From an uncultured Porphyromonadaceae bacterium (GTDB lineage: Bacteria > Bacteroidota > Bacteroidia > Bacteroidales > Muribaculaceae), in assembly GCA_947643165.1 (NCBI GenBank), contig CANRVB010000013.1, positions 1 to 64,000 on the forward strand: a stretch of DNA of 64,000 bases, in the 5' to 3' direction. Under the pieces are notes generated by a model. The model was not told the origin of the DNA. It ran no database searches and saw nothing but the letters and a program-made list of their open reading frames with translations. A program made the position numbers and the translations under genes. Numbering within the stretch: position 1 is the first letter of the stretch; each line of letters starts with the position of its first letter. Below are positions 54,431 to 63,573 of the stretch, one piece after another.

Positions 54431-57400
54431 TTATTTAGTCTTATATTCTAGTACTTCTTCATATGACTTATTTGCCTCTGCTGCCGTCAGGTCTCGCACG
54501 CAACGCACATAGTCATTATTCCATCCGGCCATTGCAATTTTGCTGTTGACTGCTACAGATGTTATTCGATAGTTCTCGTTCAGCGCTTCGCTTGAGTTAC
54601 CGGGTTTGCTACCGAAGTTTGTCCAATGTTCCTGAGTGCACGCTATATATCTGTCGCCTGTAAGGACGCCCATGCGCATCATTATTACGATTTCTTTCTG
54701 GTTGGGAACACGCCAGCCGCTTCTGTTCGTTGCTTTGTTTAGAGCCTCACATTCTGCCGGTGACTTGATGTAGTTGACGTACTGCTCATAATTGGTAGCA
54801 GTGATTTGGCCTGCATTGTTGACACTAAGAGTAAGCGATGTCATTTTATCATCCTTGGTCTCATCATATGGATACGTATTACCGGATGGCGCAATTTCAA
54901 AGCCGTATTGTGCAAGCTTATTTCTCGTGTCACTTGTCTTGTGTGGCTCAATGGTCGTAATTACAGGATCGCGTAGCACCGTACCATAATAATGGCTCAC
55001 CTTGACGAGACCTCCTTTTGTAGTGCTGTTGATTTCTGTCTTATATGCTGGATCAACTTTTTCTGTATTACTTACACCGGTAAGATCCGTGCCAAGATTT
55101 CTTATACAGCGTACACTCCATGGCATGTGCGACCATTTATTGTAAGTATCCAGAAAACTACTTGACATGCCTTCGTCAACCCAAACTTTCTTACGATCGC
55201 TTGTGAAGTAATGATACATTGTATTATTATCATCACCGCATCCACCGGCCAGTTGCGATTGTGCATAATTCATAAGTGGTGTCGATAGACTGTTTCTACC
55301 TATGATCATTCGCAGATATTTGCCGGCGGCCGGTACATACCATTTCAATTCCGCGTTGTCAATCACTCCATTTCCGTTTTCATCACGGTTACGGTTCATG
55401 CACGCATATATAGCTTCGATATATTGGGCAGACCCATGATTCGTTTGTGGATCTCTGTCTGAGGCTTGACCATTATATTTACCATCATTTGAAATGTATT
55501 CGTTATCAAAAAAGGCTCCATCATACTTTAGATTAGATCCGTCAATCAGCTGTTGCATCGGCACATTATATGTCCTTGCTGCTGTTGATATGCCCGATGC
55601 AGCTACTTGCGTTTTATTGGTGATTTCTTTGACATATTGCAGTGATGTCTCATCAATAAATGTTGCCCATTTCATATCTTTGGCAAGTTTTGTATCATTC
55701 TTCAGCGAGTTGTACACGTTATAGCGTCCGTTATCAGTGCTGTTATTAGTGTCATATCCCGAATACCACCTCAGATTCATGCCGAAGCTCTCGTTGGTGT
55801 GCTCCAGGCCCAATGCTGTAGTGCAGCTCGTCGGGGTGATGTCATAATACGTCTGTATCGACTTCTGCGTCAGCGCGTACTTCGACTGGAAGTAAGTGCT
55901 TTCATTATCTTTCGACTCATGCATAGCCACGTTAAACCATGCCTGTCTGTTCGGCTGGTTCACGTAGTGCTTCCAGTTCTGGTCGTTGTAGGGTGTCAGC
56001 TTGGTTCCCTCCTGGCCATAGCCCGACTGACCCGGACGCGCCTCATATGTGTATTCGTTCACAAACACTGTGAACCACTGCACATCGCCATCTTTCATGC
56101 CGCTCACATCATAGTCCTTCAGCTGGTCAATGAACATTATCTTGCCCTTGCTGCTGTGATCCGCCTGATAGCCGGGATATGTTGCAATCACATCCTTTCC
56201 GGTGGTCGGTGCTATCTCTATCCAGTCGAAATATCTGAAGTAAGCACCGTTCGTATTATATGCATTGCCGCTCTTTATCGCCGGATAACTGCCATTAGTC
56301 GTAGTGAGGTTATTACCATCATCTCCATAGTCGTAAAACTCCACAGGTGCGCCGCTGTCATACGTGCGCATTGTGAATTTGAAACTCTGGATTTCTTTCG
56401 CAGTCAGGCCGATGTTAAACACACCATAGTGCGCGTCAAGCTCAAACAGCTGATCGGTCACGTCTGTAACAGTTCCCTCTGCGCCCGGCTGATTCTCTGA
56501 GTCAGTGAAGGCTTCCACTATGATTTGGTTCACCTTCGCCACCGTGATGTTGTAGGTGTAGTGCGCGTTTCTGCGGCAGTTGAAGTCCTTCGGGTCAGGT
56601 TGGGCACCCGAATCTTTTACCACCGCATAGCCCAGATGCACCACATACGTCACCTCTGCTGTGCGCGATGTGGGCTTTTCGGGCAATGAGCTTTGATCAT
56701 CGCCGACATCTGGATTGCCGACACCGTTTTTCGGATCCACATACGTCACTCTCGCGTTTATCTTCACGTATGTGGCGTTATTGTTCAGATCGCCCAGTTC
56801 ACCGTTTACAAGGCTCTCATATATGCCTGTGTTCAGGTTGCCGCCATCCTTACGTTCCTTCTCGCGGTCCGCGTAGGTCTCGGCAGTGCCCGTGCGCTTG
56901 TTCTCAAACTGATAGAAGTCAAAAGTATATACTCCCTCCGTCACCGTGATCTCAGCCGGGGGAGTGTAGCGCAGCGACGACGGGAACAGCGGATTCTCTA
57001 TACCGTTGCCCGCTATTGTCCAGTTCGGATTCATCGCGTCGCCCGCGTTGGCATAATAGTCTATTGGATCATCCGCGTTGCCTGTACTGCTGCGCGAGTG
57101 CATCCACGTATATTTCGGCAGATTGAACACCTCTATGTCCAGCACCTCAAGGCCTATCACATCGCCGCTCGCCTTTATGTTCAGCGTGTTGTGAGCCAAT
57201 ATGCGGCGCAAGTGTATCACGCCGCTGAGCGTGCCGTTTGTTCCCGGCTTGATGTTTACCTCGTCTATCGCGTCGTTATGGTCATGTGCGTCACTTGATC
57301 TGTACGAGCCGCTCATTGGCATACCGAAATTCGGTATCGAGATCGACAGATCATTGCCCTCGCCCAAGGTCACGCGCCTGTATATTATGCTGCGGAACTT

Positions 57401-57838
57401 ATCCCATGTGTCGGCGGCTTCAAGCAGCTCCACCAAGTCCTTCTCATTATCCTGATCATCAAGGGTGATAGCCTTCACTCCGTGATAGTTGGCCACAGCT
57501 ACAATATAGCTTGTGCCCGATTTACAGTCTATCTTGCCAAGACTGTATAGCTCATCCTCATCTTCGGCGTTGTTCTCACTCACTGCGCCTTTGAATGTGC
57601 ATTCGCCTGAATCCTTGTTATATATAGCCACCCACAGTGTCTCCACATTGTGGTCATCCCCTGCCGCTCTCGAAAACTGCGACATATCGTCTACCGTAAC
57701 ACGCAGACCTATTGTTGCCGGCTCGCCATCGATCACATTCTCGACGCCCGAAACAATCGGATCATCCGTACAGCCGCTCAGTCCTATTCCCGCGGCCGCA
57801 AGGAGCATCACTATATATATTTTGATGAAATTACTCAT
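54431..57838 (-). CDS. Large DUF4906-type pilus-associated lipoprotein, probable tip adhesin
   Basis: This 1135-residue protein starts, in my reading, at ATG 57838 (MSNFIKIYIV), 33 bp inside the longer frame, which gives a clean lipoprotein signal with C23 (IGLSGC). A fimbrillin-like N-terminal domain follows, with an Arg-Ala processing site at R57 (MSQFSRAAGDD). A long central region matches DUF4906-style proteins, and a C-terminal lectin- or FimH-like part contains GWRVPNQKEIVIMMR and NDYVRCVRDL, typical of fibrobacter-type surface domains. Its size and place last among the structural genes suggest a tip or accessory subunit comparable in role to Mfa5 or FimE. Confidence 0.82.
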   Translation of the reverse strand: MSNFIKIYIVMLLAAAGIGLSGCTDDPIVSGVENVIDGEPATIGLRVTVDDMSQFSRAAGDDHNVETLWVAIYNKDSGECTFKGAVSENNAEDEDELYSLGKIDCKSGTSYIVAVANYHGVKAITLDDQDNEKDLVELLEAADTWDKFRSIIYRRVTLGEGNDLSISIPNFGMPMSGSYRSSDAHDHNDAIDEVNIKPGTNGTLSGVIHLRRILAHNTLNIKASGDVIGLEVLDIEVFNLPKYTWMHSRSSTGNADDPIDYYANAGDAMNPNWTIAGNGIENPLFPSSLRYTPPAEITVTEGVYTFDFYQFENKRTGTAETYADREKERKDGGNLNTGIYESLVNGELGDLNNNATYVKINARVTYVDPKNGVGNPDVGDDQSSLPEKPTSRTAEVTYVVHLGYAVVKDSGAQPDPKDFNCRRNAHYTYNITVAKVNQIIVEAFTDSENQPGAEGTVTDVTDQLFELDAHYGVFNIGLTAKEIQSFKFTMRTYDSGAPVEFYDYGDDGNNLTTTNGSYPAIKSGNAYNTNGAYFRYFDWIEIAPTTGKDVIATYPGYQADHSSKGKIMFIDQLKDYDVSGMKDGDVQWFTVFVNEYTYEARPGQSGYGQEGTKLTPYNDQNWKHYVNQPNRQAWFNVAMHESKDNESTYFQSKYALTQKSIQTYYDITPTSCTTALGLEHTNESFGMNLRWYSGYDTNNSTDNGRYNVYNSLKNDTKLAKDMKWATFIDETSLQYVKEITNKTQVAASGISTAARTYNVPMQQLIDGSNLKYDGAFFDNEYISNDGKYNGQASDRDPQTNHGSAQYIEAIYACMNRNRDENGNGVIDNAELKWYVPAAGKYLRMIIGRNSLSTPLMNYAQSQLAGGCGDDNNTMYHYFTSDRKKVWVDEGMSSSFLDTYNKWSHMPWSVRCIRNLGTDLTGVSNTEKVDPAYKTEINSTTKGGLVKVSHYYGTVLRDPVITTIEPHKTSDTRNKLAQYGFEIAPSGNTYPYDETKDDKMTSLTLSVNNAGQITATNYEQYVNYIKSPAECEALNKATNRSGWRVPNQKEIVIMMRMGVLTGDRYIACTQEHWTNFGSKPGNSSEALNENYRITSVAVNSKIAMAGWNNDYVRCVRDLTAAEANKSYEEVLEYKTK

Positions 57839-57899
57839 TTCAGTTTCCTTCCTTTCTCTTGTTCTCGTCAACTCAATTTCTTGTCACCCTTTCCGACAA

Positions 57900-59123
57900 T
57901 CAGTCAAATGTCGGTATGTCTACCACATACGGGCGCCATGGGCACACTATGTACTGCAGCACCACGTCGCCCTGCAGGTTCCTTGTCACCGTGAACTCAT
58001 ATATATGGTTTCTCACAAAGCTGCTCACCCCCAGGTCCGTACGAAGTCTTAACGTCCACGATTCATTGTCCTCGGTCGTTATCTTCAGCGTTGGCTCCTG
58101 ATTTGCCAACGGGTTGTATTCCCACTCCGGCATATACCCTGTCAGATGATTCCTGTATTTAGTCCCATCTTCAAGAGTCCACTCGCCCTTGCTTGTCAGA
58201 ACCACGGTCGATGTCGCGCTCCAGGCGCCCACGTCGGTAGCCTTTTCGATGTCCACCGTCCCGTTGGCCCAGCTCTTTGCGCCATCAAGCGTGAAGTCAG
58301 GCACGTAAGCCCCCTTCGTGTTGCCACCCGTCAGGCTCACGCTCGCTATGCCATACGCCTCGTCCTCTATCGCGTCGATCACCCTGATCTTCGCTATCGA
58401 CCGCTGCACATACATATTCTTCTCCTGCAGAGTCCCGTCTATGTCATACGCCTCATTTTGCGTCGTAGCAGCCTCCAGAGCCGACCTGCTTATCGTATAG
58501 TGCTGCAGGCCACCCATCGGTATATGTTCCTTGCCTATCTCCGGCTCCCAGCTTCCGTACGTATGCTCGAAGCTATATCGCGCCTTGGCGATATCCTCCG
58601 CCGACATCTTCCAGAGTATATCCCCTGCCGCAGGCAGCCCGTTTGTGTTGCTGTTCTTGTCGGTATTCGCCACGAGCATCAGCGACATTCCTATCTGTTC
58701 GCCCTGCGCATAGTCGAAATACTGCTTGTTCACCTTCGCCACGAGCTTGTAGTCGCGATGATCACCGTTCGTGTCGATCATCGTCAGCTCATTCCGGTCA
58801 AACTCCTTTATCACCCGCCGCTGGTCGTTCAGCAGCATCAGCCGGCACTCATCAAGATTCAGATGGTTCTCCGCGGCGCTCGATTCCTCCTCCGGGTGAC
58901 CACCCGTGTCCTCTCCCGCGCGCGAGGCCATACCCGACTTCTCCTCGGCTGCCGCGTTCGTTATCCTGAACTGTAGCCACACGTCGTTGCCCTCCGTATA
59001 GCCCGGCCGATTCGGTATGCACTCCGAATTGTCATCCACACACGACGTCGACGTGGCCAGCAACCCCGTCAGCGCTGCCGCTGCCGCGATCTTCCATGTT
59101 TTTATGTTCATCTTCAGGGCCAT
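57900..59123 (-). CDS. Fimbrillin-like minor pilus subunit (lipoprotein)
   Basis: This 407-residue protein has a lipoprotein signal with C28 (LATSTSCVDD); MNIKTWK at 59111 is an alternative start. A processing-type site follows at R68-A69 (GMASRAGEDT). The C-terminal segment FVRNHIYEFTVTRNLQGDVV then LQYIVCPWRPY resembles the donor strand region of type V pilins. It is likely a minor subunit at the junction between stalk and tip. It lies 12 bp after the anchor gene and 61 bp before the large DUF4906 gene. Confidence 0.82.
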   Translation of the reverse strand: MALKMNIKTWKIAAAAALTGLLATSTSCVDDNSECIPNRPGYTEGNDVWLQFRITNAAAEEKSGMASRAGEDTGGHPEEESSAAENHLNLDECRLMLLNDQRRVIKEFDRNELTMIDTNGDHRDYKLVAKVNKQYFDYAQGEQIGMSLMLVANTDKNSNTNGLPAAGDILWKMSAEDIAKARYSFEHTYGSWEPEIGKEHIPMGGLQHYTISRSALEAATTQNEAYDIDGTLQEKNMYVQRSIAKIRVIDAIEDEAYGIASVSLTGGNTKGAYVPDFTLDGAKSWANGTVDIEKATDVGAWSATSTVVLTSKGEWTLEDGTKYRNHLTGYMPEWEYNPLANQEPTLKITTEDNESWTLRLRTDLGVSSFVRNHIYEFTVTRNLQGDVVLQYIVCPWRPYVVDIPTFD

Positions 59124-59135
59124 ATCTCCGTGTGT

Positions 59136-60212
59136 TTATTCAAGTGTTTGGTCGTGACGCACTATGCGCCAGTTGTTTATTATTATCACGCTGCTCAGCC
59201 ACTTGCCCCGCTCATCCAGAAAGAATGTCATGTTATACTCATCCTGTCTGTCCAGATACTCCTGGTCGCTCATGGCCTTGTTGTTATACCCCTTCACAAG
59301 CAGGGCATAGTCGTTCACCGGTATCGAGAATATCACCTTCTTCGTTCCCGAGTGTCTCACTGTCAGCGTCGGGTTGTTCTCCATCAGCAGACGCGATGTC
59401 GTGAACTCCGCCAGTGTCGCCCCAAGCGATGCACGGCCTGTCAGCGCCTCCGCCTCGCTCCTGCTCGTGCCCGGAGCATCGTTCGGATTGCTGTTTATGT
59501 CCACCGACCCCGAGTGCGTATACCACGGCCTGTACGTCAGCTCCGTGTTGTCGCGGAGACTGTTGTCATGGTTCAGCCACCCGTTTCCGTCCGTTATTGT
59601 CATCTCATAGTCGTCAGTTATCAGCGGCTCGCCCGACAGATGCTGAAGCACTATCCTTATCTCGTTGGTGTTCTTCTTCAGGTTCACAGTCTCCCGGTGA
59701 GGCTTCTTGCTCGACGCATACGGCAGATCCACCGTCGCCATCCCGTGATACAGACCCGGCAGATCCTCCGTCACCTCCAGAGCCTCGCTCCGCTTCAGGT
59801 AGCAGTGGAAATCCTCCGCCTTACCCTCGCCCGCGCGCCCGCTCGCTATGTCGAAGTGGCTGTCATACTCGCCGCCCCACACAAGCAGGTCATACCTGCC
59901 CGGCTCCATGTCCAGAACCACCTCATGGTCCTGCGTCATCTCGCTACGCCTCACCTCTATCCGTTTGGCCAGCGTACCGCTTTCCGCGTCAAAGGCCATC
60001 AGCGTAACCTTGTCCACCTCCTGCCCGAACGCGTCCGCAAACTTCATGTTGTGGTCATACGTCAGCTTCACCAGTGTGTAGCTCGACTCACAGTCACTCT
60101 CGTCAAATATCGAGTGACACCCCGTCATTCCTGCCACACATGCCGCCAACGCTGCCATCATAGTGGCTGCACGGCCGGCACGCTTCATGCTATATTTCCA
60201 TATCTTAGCCAT
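59136..60212 (-). CDS. FimB/Mfa2 family pilus anchor lipoprotein
   Basis: This 358-residue protein has a lipoprotein signal ending at Cys32 (MTGCHSIFDE) and the FimB/Mfa2 fold: AFDAESGTLAKRIEVRRSEM, MEPGRYDLLVWGG and a C-terminal MTFFLDERGKWLSSVIIINN. In Porphyromonas, Mfa2 and FimB anchor the pilus in the outer membrane and limit its length. It lacks the Ser-Arg-Ala site found in the other three subunits, which fits an anchor that keeps its lipid. MKRAGRA (start 60188) is an alternative start. A terminator lies between it and mfa1. Confidence 0.87.
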   Translation of the reverse strand: MAKIWKYSMKRAGRAATMMAALAACVAGMTGCHSIFDESDCESSYTLVKLTYDHNMKFADAFGQEVDKVTLMAFDAESGTLAKRIEVRRSEMTQDHEVVLDMEPGRYDLLVWGGEYDSHFDIASGRAGEGKAEDFHCYLKRSEALEVTEDLPGLYHGMATVDLPYASSKKPHRETVNLKKNTNEIRIVLQHLSGEPLITDDYEMTITDGNGWLNHDNSLRDNTELTYRPWYTHSGSVDINSNPNDAPGTSRSEAEALTGRASLGATLAEFTTSRLLMENNPTLTVRHSGTKKVIFSIPVNDYALLVKGYNNKAMSDQEYLDRQDEYNMTFFLDERGKWLSSVIIINNWRIVRHDQTLE

Positions 60213-60395
60213 AACTTGCTGAGAGATTGTCTGTTGTTTCAGTTTTGATTGGTATATCTATATGTTGTCGCCTTGCGGCGCTTATTTTCAGCTTAATAAA
60301 AGAGAAGAGAGTCATCCCGCCCCCGTCGGGCGGCATTCCGTTGGTAAAGAGTCACTTACTCCACCCCGTCGGTGCAGGGCGGTGCAGTGGTTTTT

Positions 60396-60435
60396 AAAAA
60401 GCCACGTCCGGCCCCGGCTCTTCCCTGAGCCGGAC
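60396..60435 (-). terminator. Intrinsic terminator or attenuator after mfa1
   Basis: On the minus strand GTCCGGCTC (60435-60427) pairs with GAGCCGG (60420-60414), with extra pairing to GGCCGGAC, and TTTTT follows (60400-60396). It is placed between the stalk gene and the rest of the pilus operon. Another hairpin CCGCCC/GGGCGG is at about 60317-60333. No TAnnTTTG box is visible between 60213 and 60395. Confidence 0.6.
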
Positions 60436-60460
60436 GCAGCATCATTTGCTTGAACAGTTT

Positions 60461-62008
60461 TTATTCCAGTGTGATAGTCTTGCTCACCAGTCTCCAGTTC
60501 AGCACATATATCTTAGCAGCGAGATATGTGTCTGTCTGCTCGGTCGGTGTGGGGATATTACCGGGGATACCCAGGCCGATAACGTTGTTAAATGTATAGT
60601 CGTAGATGTGGTTACGTACTATAGCGGTCGATTCATTGGTATCAAGGTGCTTGAGGTCTACTACATACGATGTCACGCCGTTCTGCCACCAGTAGATACC
60701 GGTATATTTGGGTACATCAGTGCCGTTCACCTGTACTTTGTAGGTGTTGGCTTTTGTAGCGTCAGCAATGAGGGTTACAGTGTTGGCATCTACGTTCTGA
60801 TCATTAGCGACAAGAGTCTTGAAAGCCTCTGTGGTGTAGAAGTAGCCACCCCACTTAACGAAGTCAATAGGAGTCTTGCTTGCGTCATCTGTTGCGTATA
60901 CCGTACCGCGAACGATCATCTTGGTGTTGCTCTGGAGATTGGTGTTCTCATAGGTGTACCAGTTTCCGGTTGTGAAGTCCTCATCGTCAGCCAGGCTATA
61001 CTCTGTATTTTCGAAGTTCACGTTAACCGGTATCTGAGCCCAGTAGCAGCGGTGGAGGTCAGCGTTGTTCCAACCGGTGAATGGAGTGCTGGTGTTCCAT
61101 GTTGCATCGATGCTCTTGAGGCTGTATGCCTTGTCAACGGTGTTGTAGGGCTTCCAGCCGTCCAGTTCTACCGACAGTTTGGTTACGGTTCCGTTATTGT
61201 TGAACTCAAACTCCTCTTCGGTGAGCTGGCCATTCTCGCTTCTCATAACCTTGTATTCCTGTGTGAAGTTTACAGCGTTCGGGCGGATCTTCACAGCAAG
61301 ACGCTCCAGGTATATGTTGGCAGGATCATTCTCTGCGTCTGCTATTTCAGTCTTCAGCTTGCCTGTGATATCGGTGTAGTTCACTACAGTATTGCCATCA
61401 GTCGTTTCCTTATAGGTCGAGCTGGTCATGGCGAATTTTGAGTCCATAGTGATACCATCTTCAGGGAAGCTATGAGTAAGCGCCTCGAGTTCAGACAGCT
61501 TCTTGTTCTCATAGTTTACAGCCTCGGTAGCCCAGTCTATGTTGGCTACGCATACTACCTTTGCAGGAGGTGTGGTTGCTACTTTACCCTCCGGGATGTG
61601 GAGCACGAGTATACCTTTTTTCGATCCATCAGGCTTACCGTTGGTCTCAGTCGGTTCTACATCGGTAGGAGTCACCATGTTTGATCCTTCAGCGGCAGTG
61701 TTGCCATTGTAAAGGATTTCGCTCACAGGGTATGCATTGCCTGCTGCGTCAAAGAAGAAGAAACGCAGGTCTGCTGCTGCAATTTCGCTTTCGTTTCCTT
61801 CACCGGTTTCAAAGGTTGCGTCACCCTCGTTTGACTGGTCTCCTGCGCGGCTACCCAGATCCGGCACGCTCTGTATACGTACGGCCATGTAGCGGGTCTC
61901 TCCACCCTGTTCGCCTGTCGAAGGCGCGGGTTCGTCGTTCGAGCACGAAGCTAATACGCCCAGTGAGAGCATAGCTGTGGCTCCGAATAGAATCTTGTTA
62001 ATTTTCAT
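60461..62008 (-). CDS. mfa1: Mfa1-type major pilus subunit
   Basis: This 515-residue protein is a type V pilin precursor. It has a lipoprotein signal with C22 (GVLASCSNDE) and a first strand (YMAVRIQSVPD). An Arg-Ala processing site R54/A55 (LGSRAGDQSN) is where a trypsin-like protease would remove the prepeptide, and two large beta domains follow. A C-terminal donor-strand segment (IYVLNWRLVSKTITLE) ends the protein. In this family, removal of the N-terminal strand opens a groove filled by the C-terminal strand of the next subunit. The protease is not in this window. Confidence 0.88.
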   Translation of the reverse strand: MKINKILFGATAMLSLGVLASCSNDEPAPSTGEQGGETRYMAVRIQSVPDLGSRAGDQSNEGDATFETGEGNESEIAAADLRFFFFDAAGNAYPVSEILYNGNTAAEGSNMVTPTDVEPTETNGKPDGSKKGILVLHIPEGKVATTPPAKVVCVANIDWATEAVNYENKKLSELEALTHSFPEDGITMDSKFAMTSSTYKETTDGNTVVNYTDITGKLKTEIADAENDPANIYLERLAVKIRPNAVNFTQEYKVMRSENGQLTEEEFEFNNNGTVTKLSVELDGWKPYNTVDKAYSLKSIDATWNTSTPFTGWNNADLHRCYWAQIPVNVNFENTEYSLADDEDFTTGNWYTYENTNLQSNTKMIVRGTVYATDDASKTPIDFVKWGGYFYTTEAFKTLVANDQNVDANTVTLIADATKANTYKVQVNGTDVPKYTGIYWWQNGVTSYVVDLKHLDTNESTAIVRNHIYDYTFNNVIGLGIPGNIPTPTEQTDTYLAAKIYVLNWRLVSKTITLE

Positions 62009-62133
62009 AACTGATTGGTAATTAAATAGTTTATCTATCTTGTGCTATAACTTTGTTTTCTCTTGTGCTGTCTTGTCGGATCAGTTTTGGGCCGCTGTAG
62101 GCCGAACCGCCTGTGCGGTCCTGCTCGCCTACC

Positions 62134-63540
62134 TCACTCGCCCATCTCTTTCAGCTGCTCCAGCGCGTTCGCAGCCTCCGGCAGCCCTGCGGCCGCCGCC
62201 TGTTTTATCAATGCCTTGCCCTTGGCCATATCGCCCTGCTTTATCGCCAGGATACCGCGGCCATACGTCGCCTGCGCCGTATTTCCAGCCTTGCTCAGAT
62301 ATGTCGCCGCACGCTGCAGCTCATTGCGTTCCAACGCTATCGAGCTCATGTTCAGGTTCGCCGTCTCATCCTCCGGATACATCCTCACCGCAAGCTCCAG
62401 AGCCTCACGGTAAGCATCGCTACCCGGTTCCAGGGTATTGGCCACCGCATATATCTCGTTCAGGTCAAGCTTCTGCGGAGCAGTAGCCATTATCTGCTTT
62501 ATTTCGTCTATATCCGTATATACCCTCAGTTCATAGTCCACCGAGTAGTCCGACTTTCTCAGACCCGGATAAACCTCCTTCAGCAGATACGCATACTCCG
62601 TCGGATAAGTCTTCTTCAGCTTCCACTCCCGCGCGTCCGGCTCAAGCTGCGTCATGTCTATTATCGTCAGTATGCCCTTCGCGTCAGCCATCGAGCTGTG
62701 GCTCTCCACATATTCGCGCAGACCCGCCCAGTTCTCTGGCGTCGAAGTCGTGCTCATCACGCTCTTGTCAAACGCATATAGGCCCCTCACATACTCCGCA
62801 AGGCTCTCCGCACGGCCCGCCGCCAGCTTGGCGTTGGCAGCATACGGTCCCTCCGGCGATGCATAGCCCGCTATGCTTACCGACGTGATCCGTGCGTCGC
62901 GGTCATTCTTTATCGCGTCTATCATCGACCGTATCTTCGCCAGCTCCTCCGGATTTCTCCTGTACGTCGGATCGATCGCCGTCTTGTTCACCGGATAGTC
63001 TATATAGGCCGAGCCCGACGCCGTTCTGGTCTTCCTCACGTTCGCCTTCGGGGTCACAAACGCAAACATCGGCTCAAATTCAGCCTTCTTCGCCGGAGCA
63101 TAGTCAAGCGCCGTCAGCACATAGCTGTTTGTACGGCCGCTCTCCATTCCACACTCACATTGGTCCTCTTTCAGAGTCAGCTCGCTGCGCTCCATCCAGT
63201 CCGAATACGGCACTATCGTGCTGTAGCTCATGCTCTTCCCCGAGCGCATCAGCTTGGCCCCGTCTGCGGTCGTGTTGTGACGCTCGTTCTGTATGTAGCG
63301 GTTGCGGCCCGCCACTACTATCTCCGGCAGTCGCTGTTCGCGGCTTCCGTCGCTTATCACCGGACGATACCTCACTTCCTTGTCGCTCCCTATGCCCGTG
63401 GCGCTCGCGTCTATGTCCATGCTGACGATCAGCTGGGTCTCTGCACGCTCTATCTTCACGTTCTTCACCGTCACCAGTGGTGTGGCGGCGCTTCCCGTAA
63501 GGGCGGCTGCGAGCAGCACACCTATCGATACCTGTCTCAT
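62134..63540 (-). CDS. DUF3868/OmpA-like protein of the pilus operon
   Basis: This 468-residue protein has a signal peptide (about 1-18) and a DUF3868-like N-terminal domain (about 20-165) with a Cys pair CECG. An OmpA-like domain (about 190-345) contains VSIAGYASPEGPYAANAKLA and AGRAESLAEYVRG, and C-terminal TPR-like helices (about 370-465) follow. Proteins of this type accompany DUF3575 proteins at the start of many Bacteroidales pilus operons and may link the pilus assembly site to the cell wall. It ends 125 bp before the mfa1 start. Confidence 0.85.
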   Translation of the reverse strand: MRQVSIGVLLAAALTGSAATPLVTVKNVKIERAETQLIVSMDIDASATGIGSDKEVRYRPVISDGSREQRLPEIVVAGRNRYIQNERHNTTADGAKLMRSGKSMSYSTIVPYSDWMERSELTLKEDQCECGMESGRTNSYVLTALDYAPAKKAEFEPMFAFVTPKANVRKTRTASGSAYIDYPVNKTAIDPTYRRNPEELAKIRSMIDAIKNDRDARITSVSIAGYASPEGPYAANAKLAAGRAESLAEYVRGLYAFDKSVMSTTSTPENWAGLREYVESHSSMADAKGILTIIDMTQLEPDAREWKLKKTYPTEYAYLLKEVYPGLRKSDYSVDYELRVYTDIDEIKQIMATAPQKLDLNEIYAVANTLEPGSDAYREALELAVRMYPEDETANLNMSSIALERNELQRAATYLSKAGNTAQATYGRGILAIKQGDMAKGKALIKQAAAAGLPEAANALEQLKEMGE

Positions 63541-63573
63541 ATCTTGGAGTATTTTTTTGCTGTTGGTTGACTA

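Noticed and set aside
62048-62055. Plus-strand TAACTTTG box between the DUF3868 and mfa1 genes
   Set aside because: No TTG at a suitable distance, and it would drive transcription antisense to the pilus operon.
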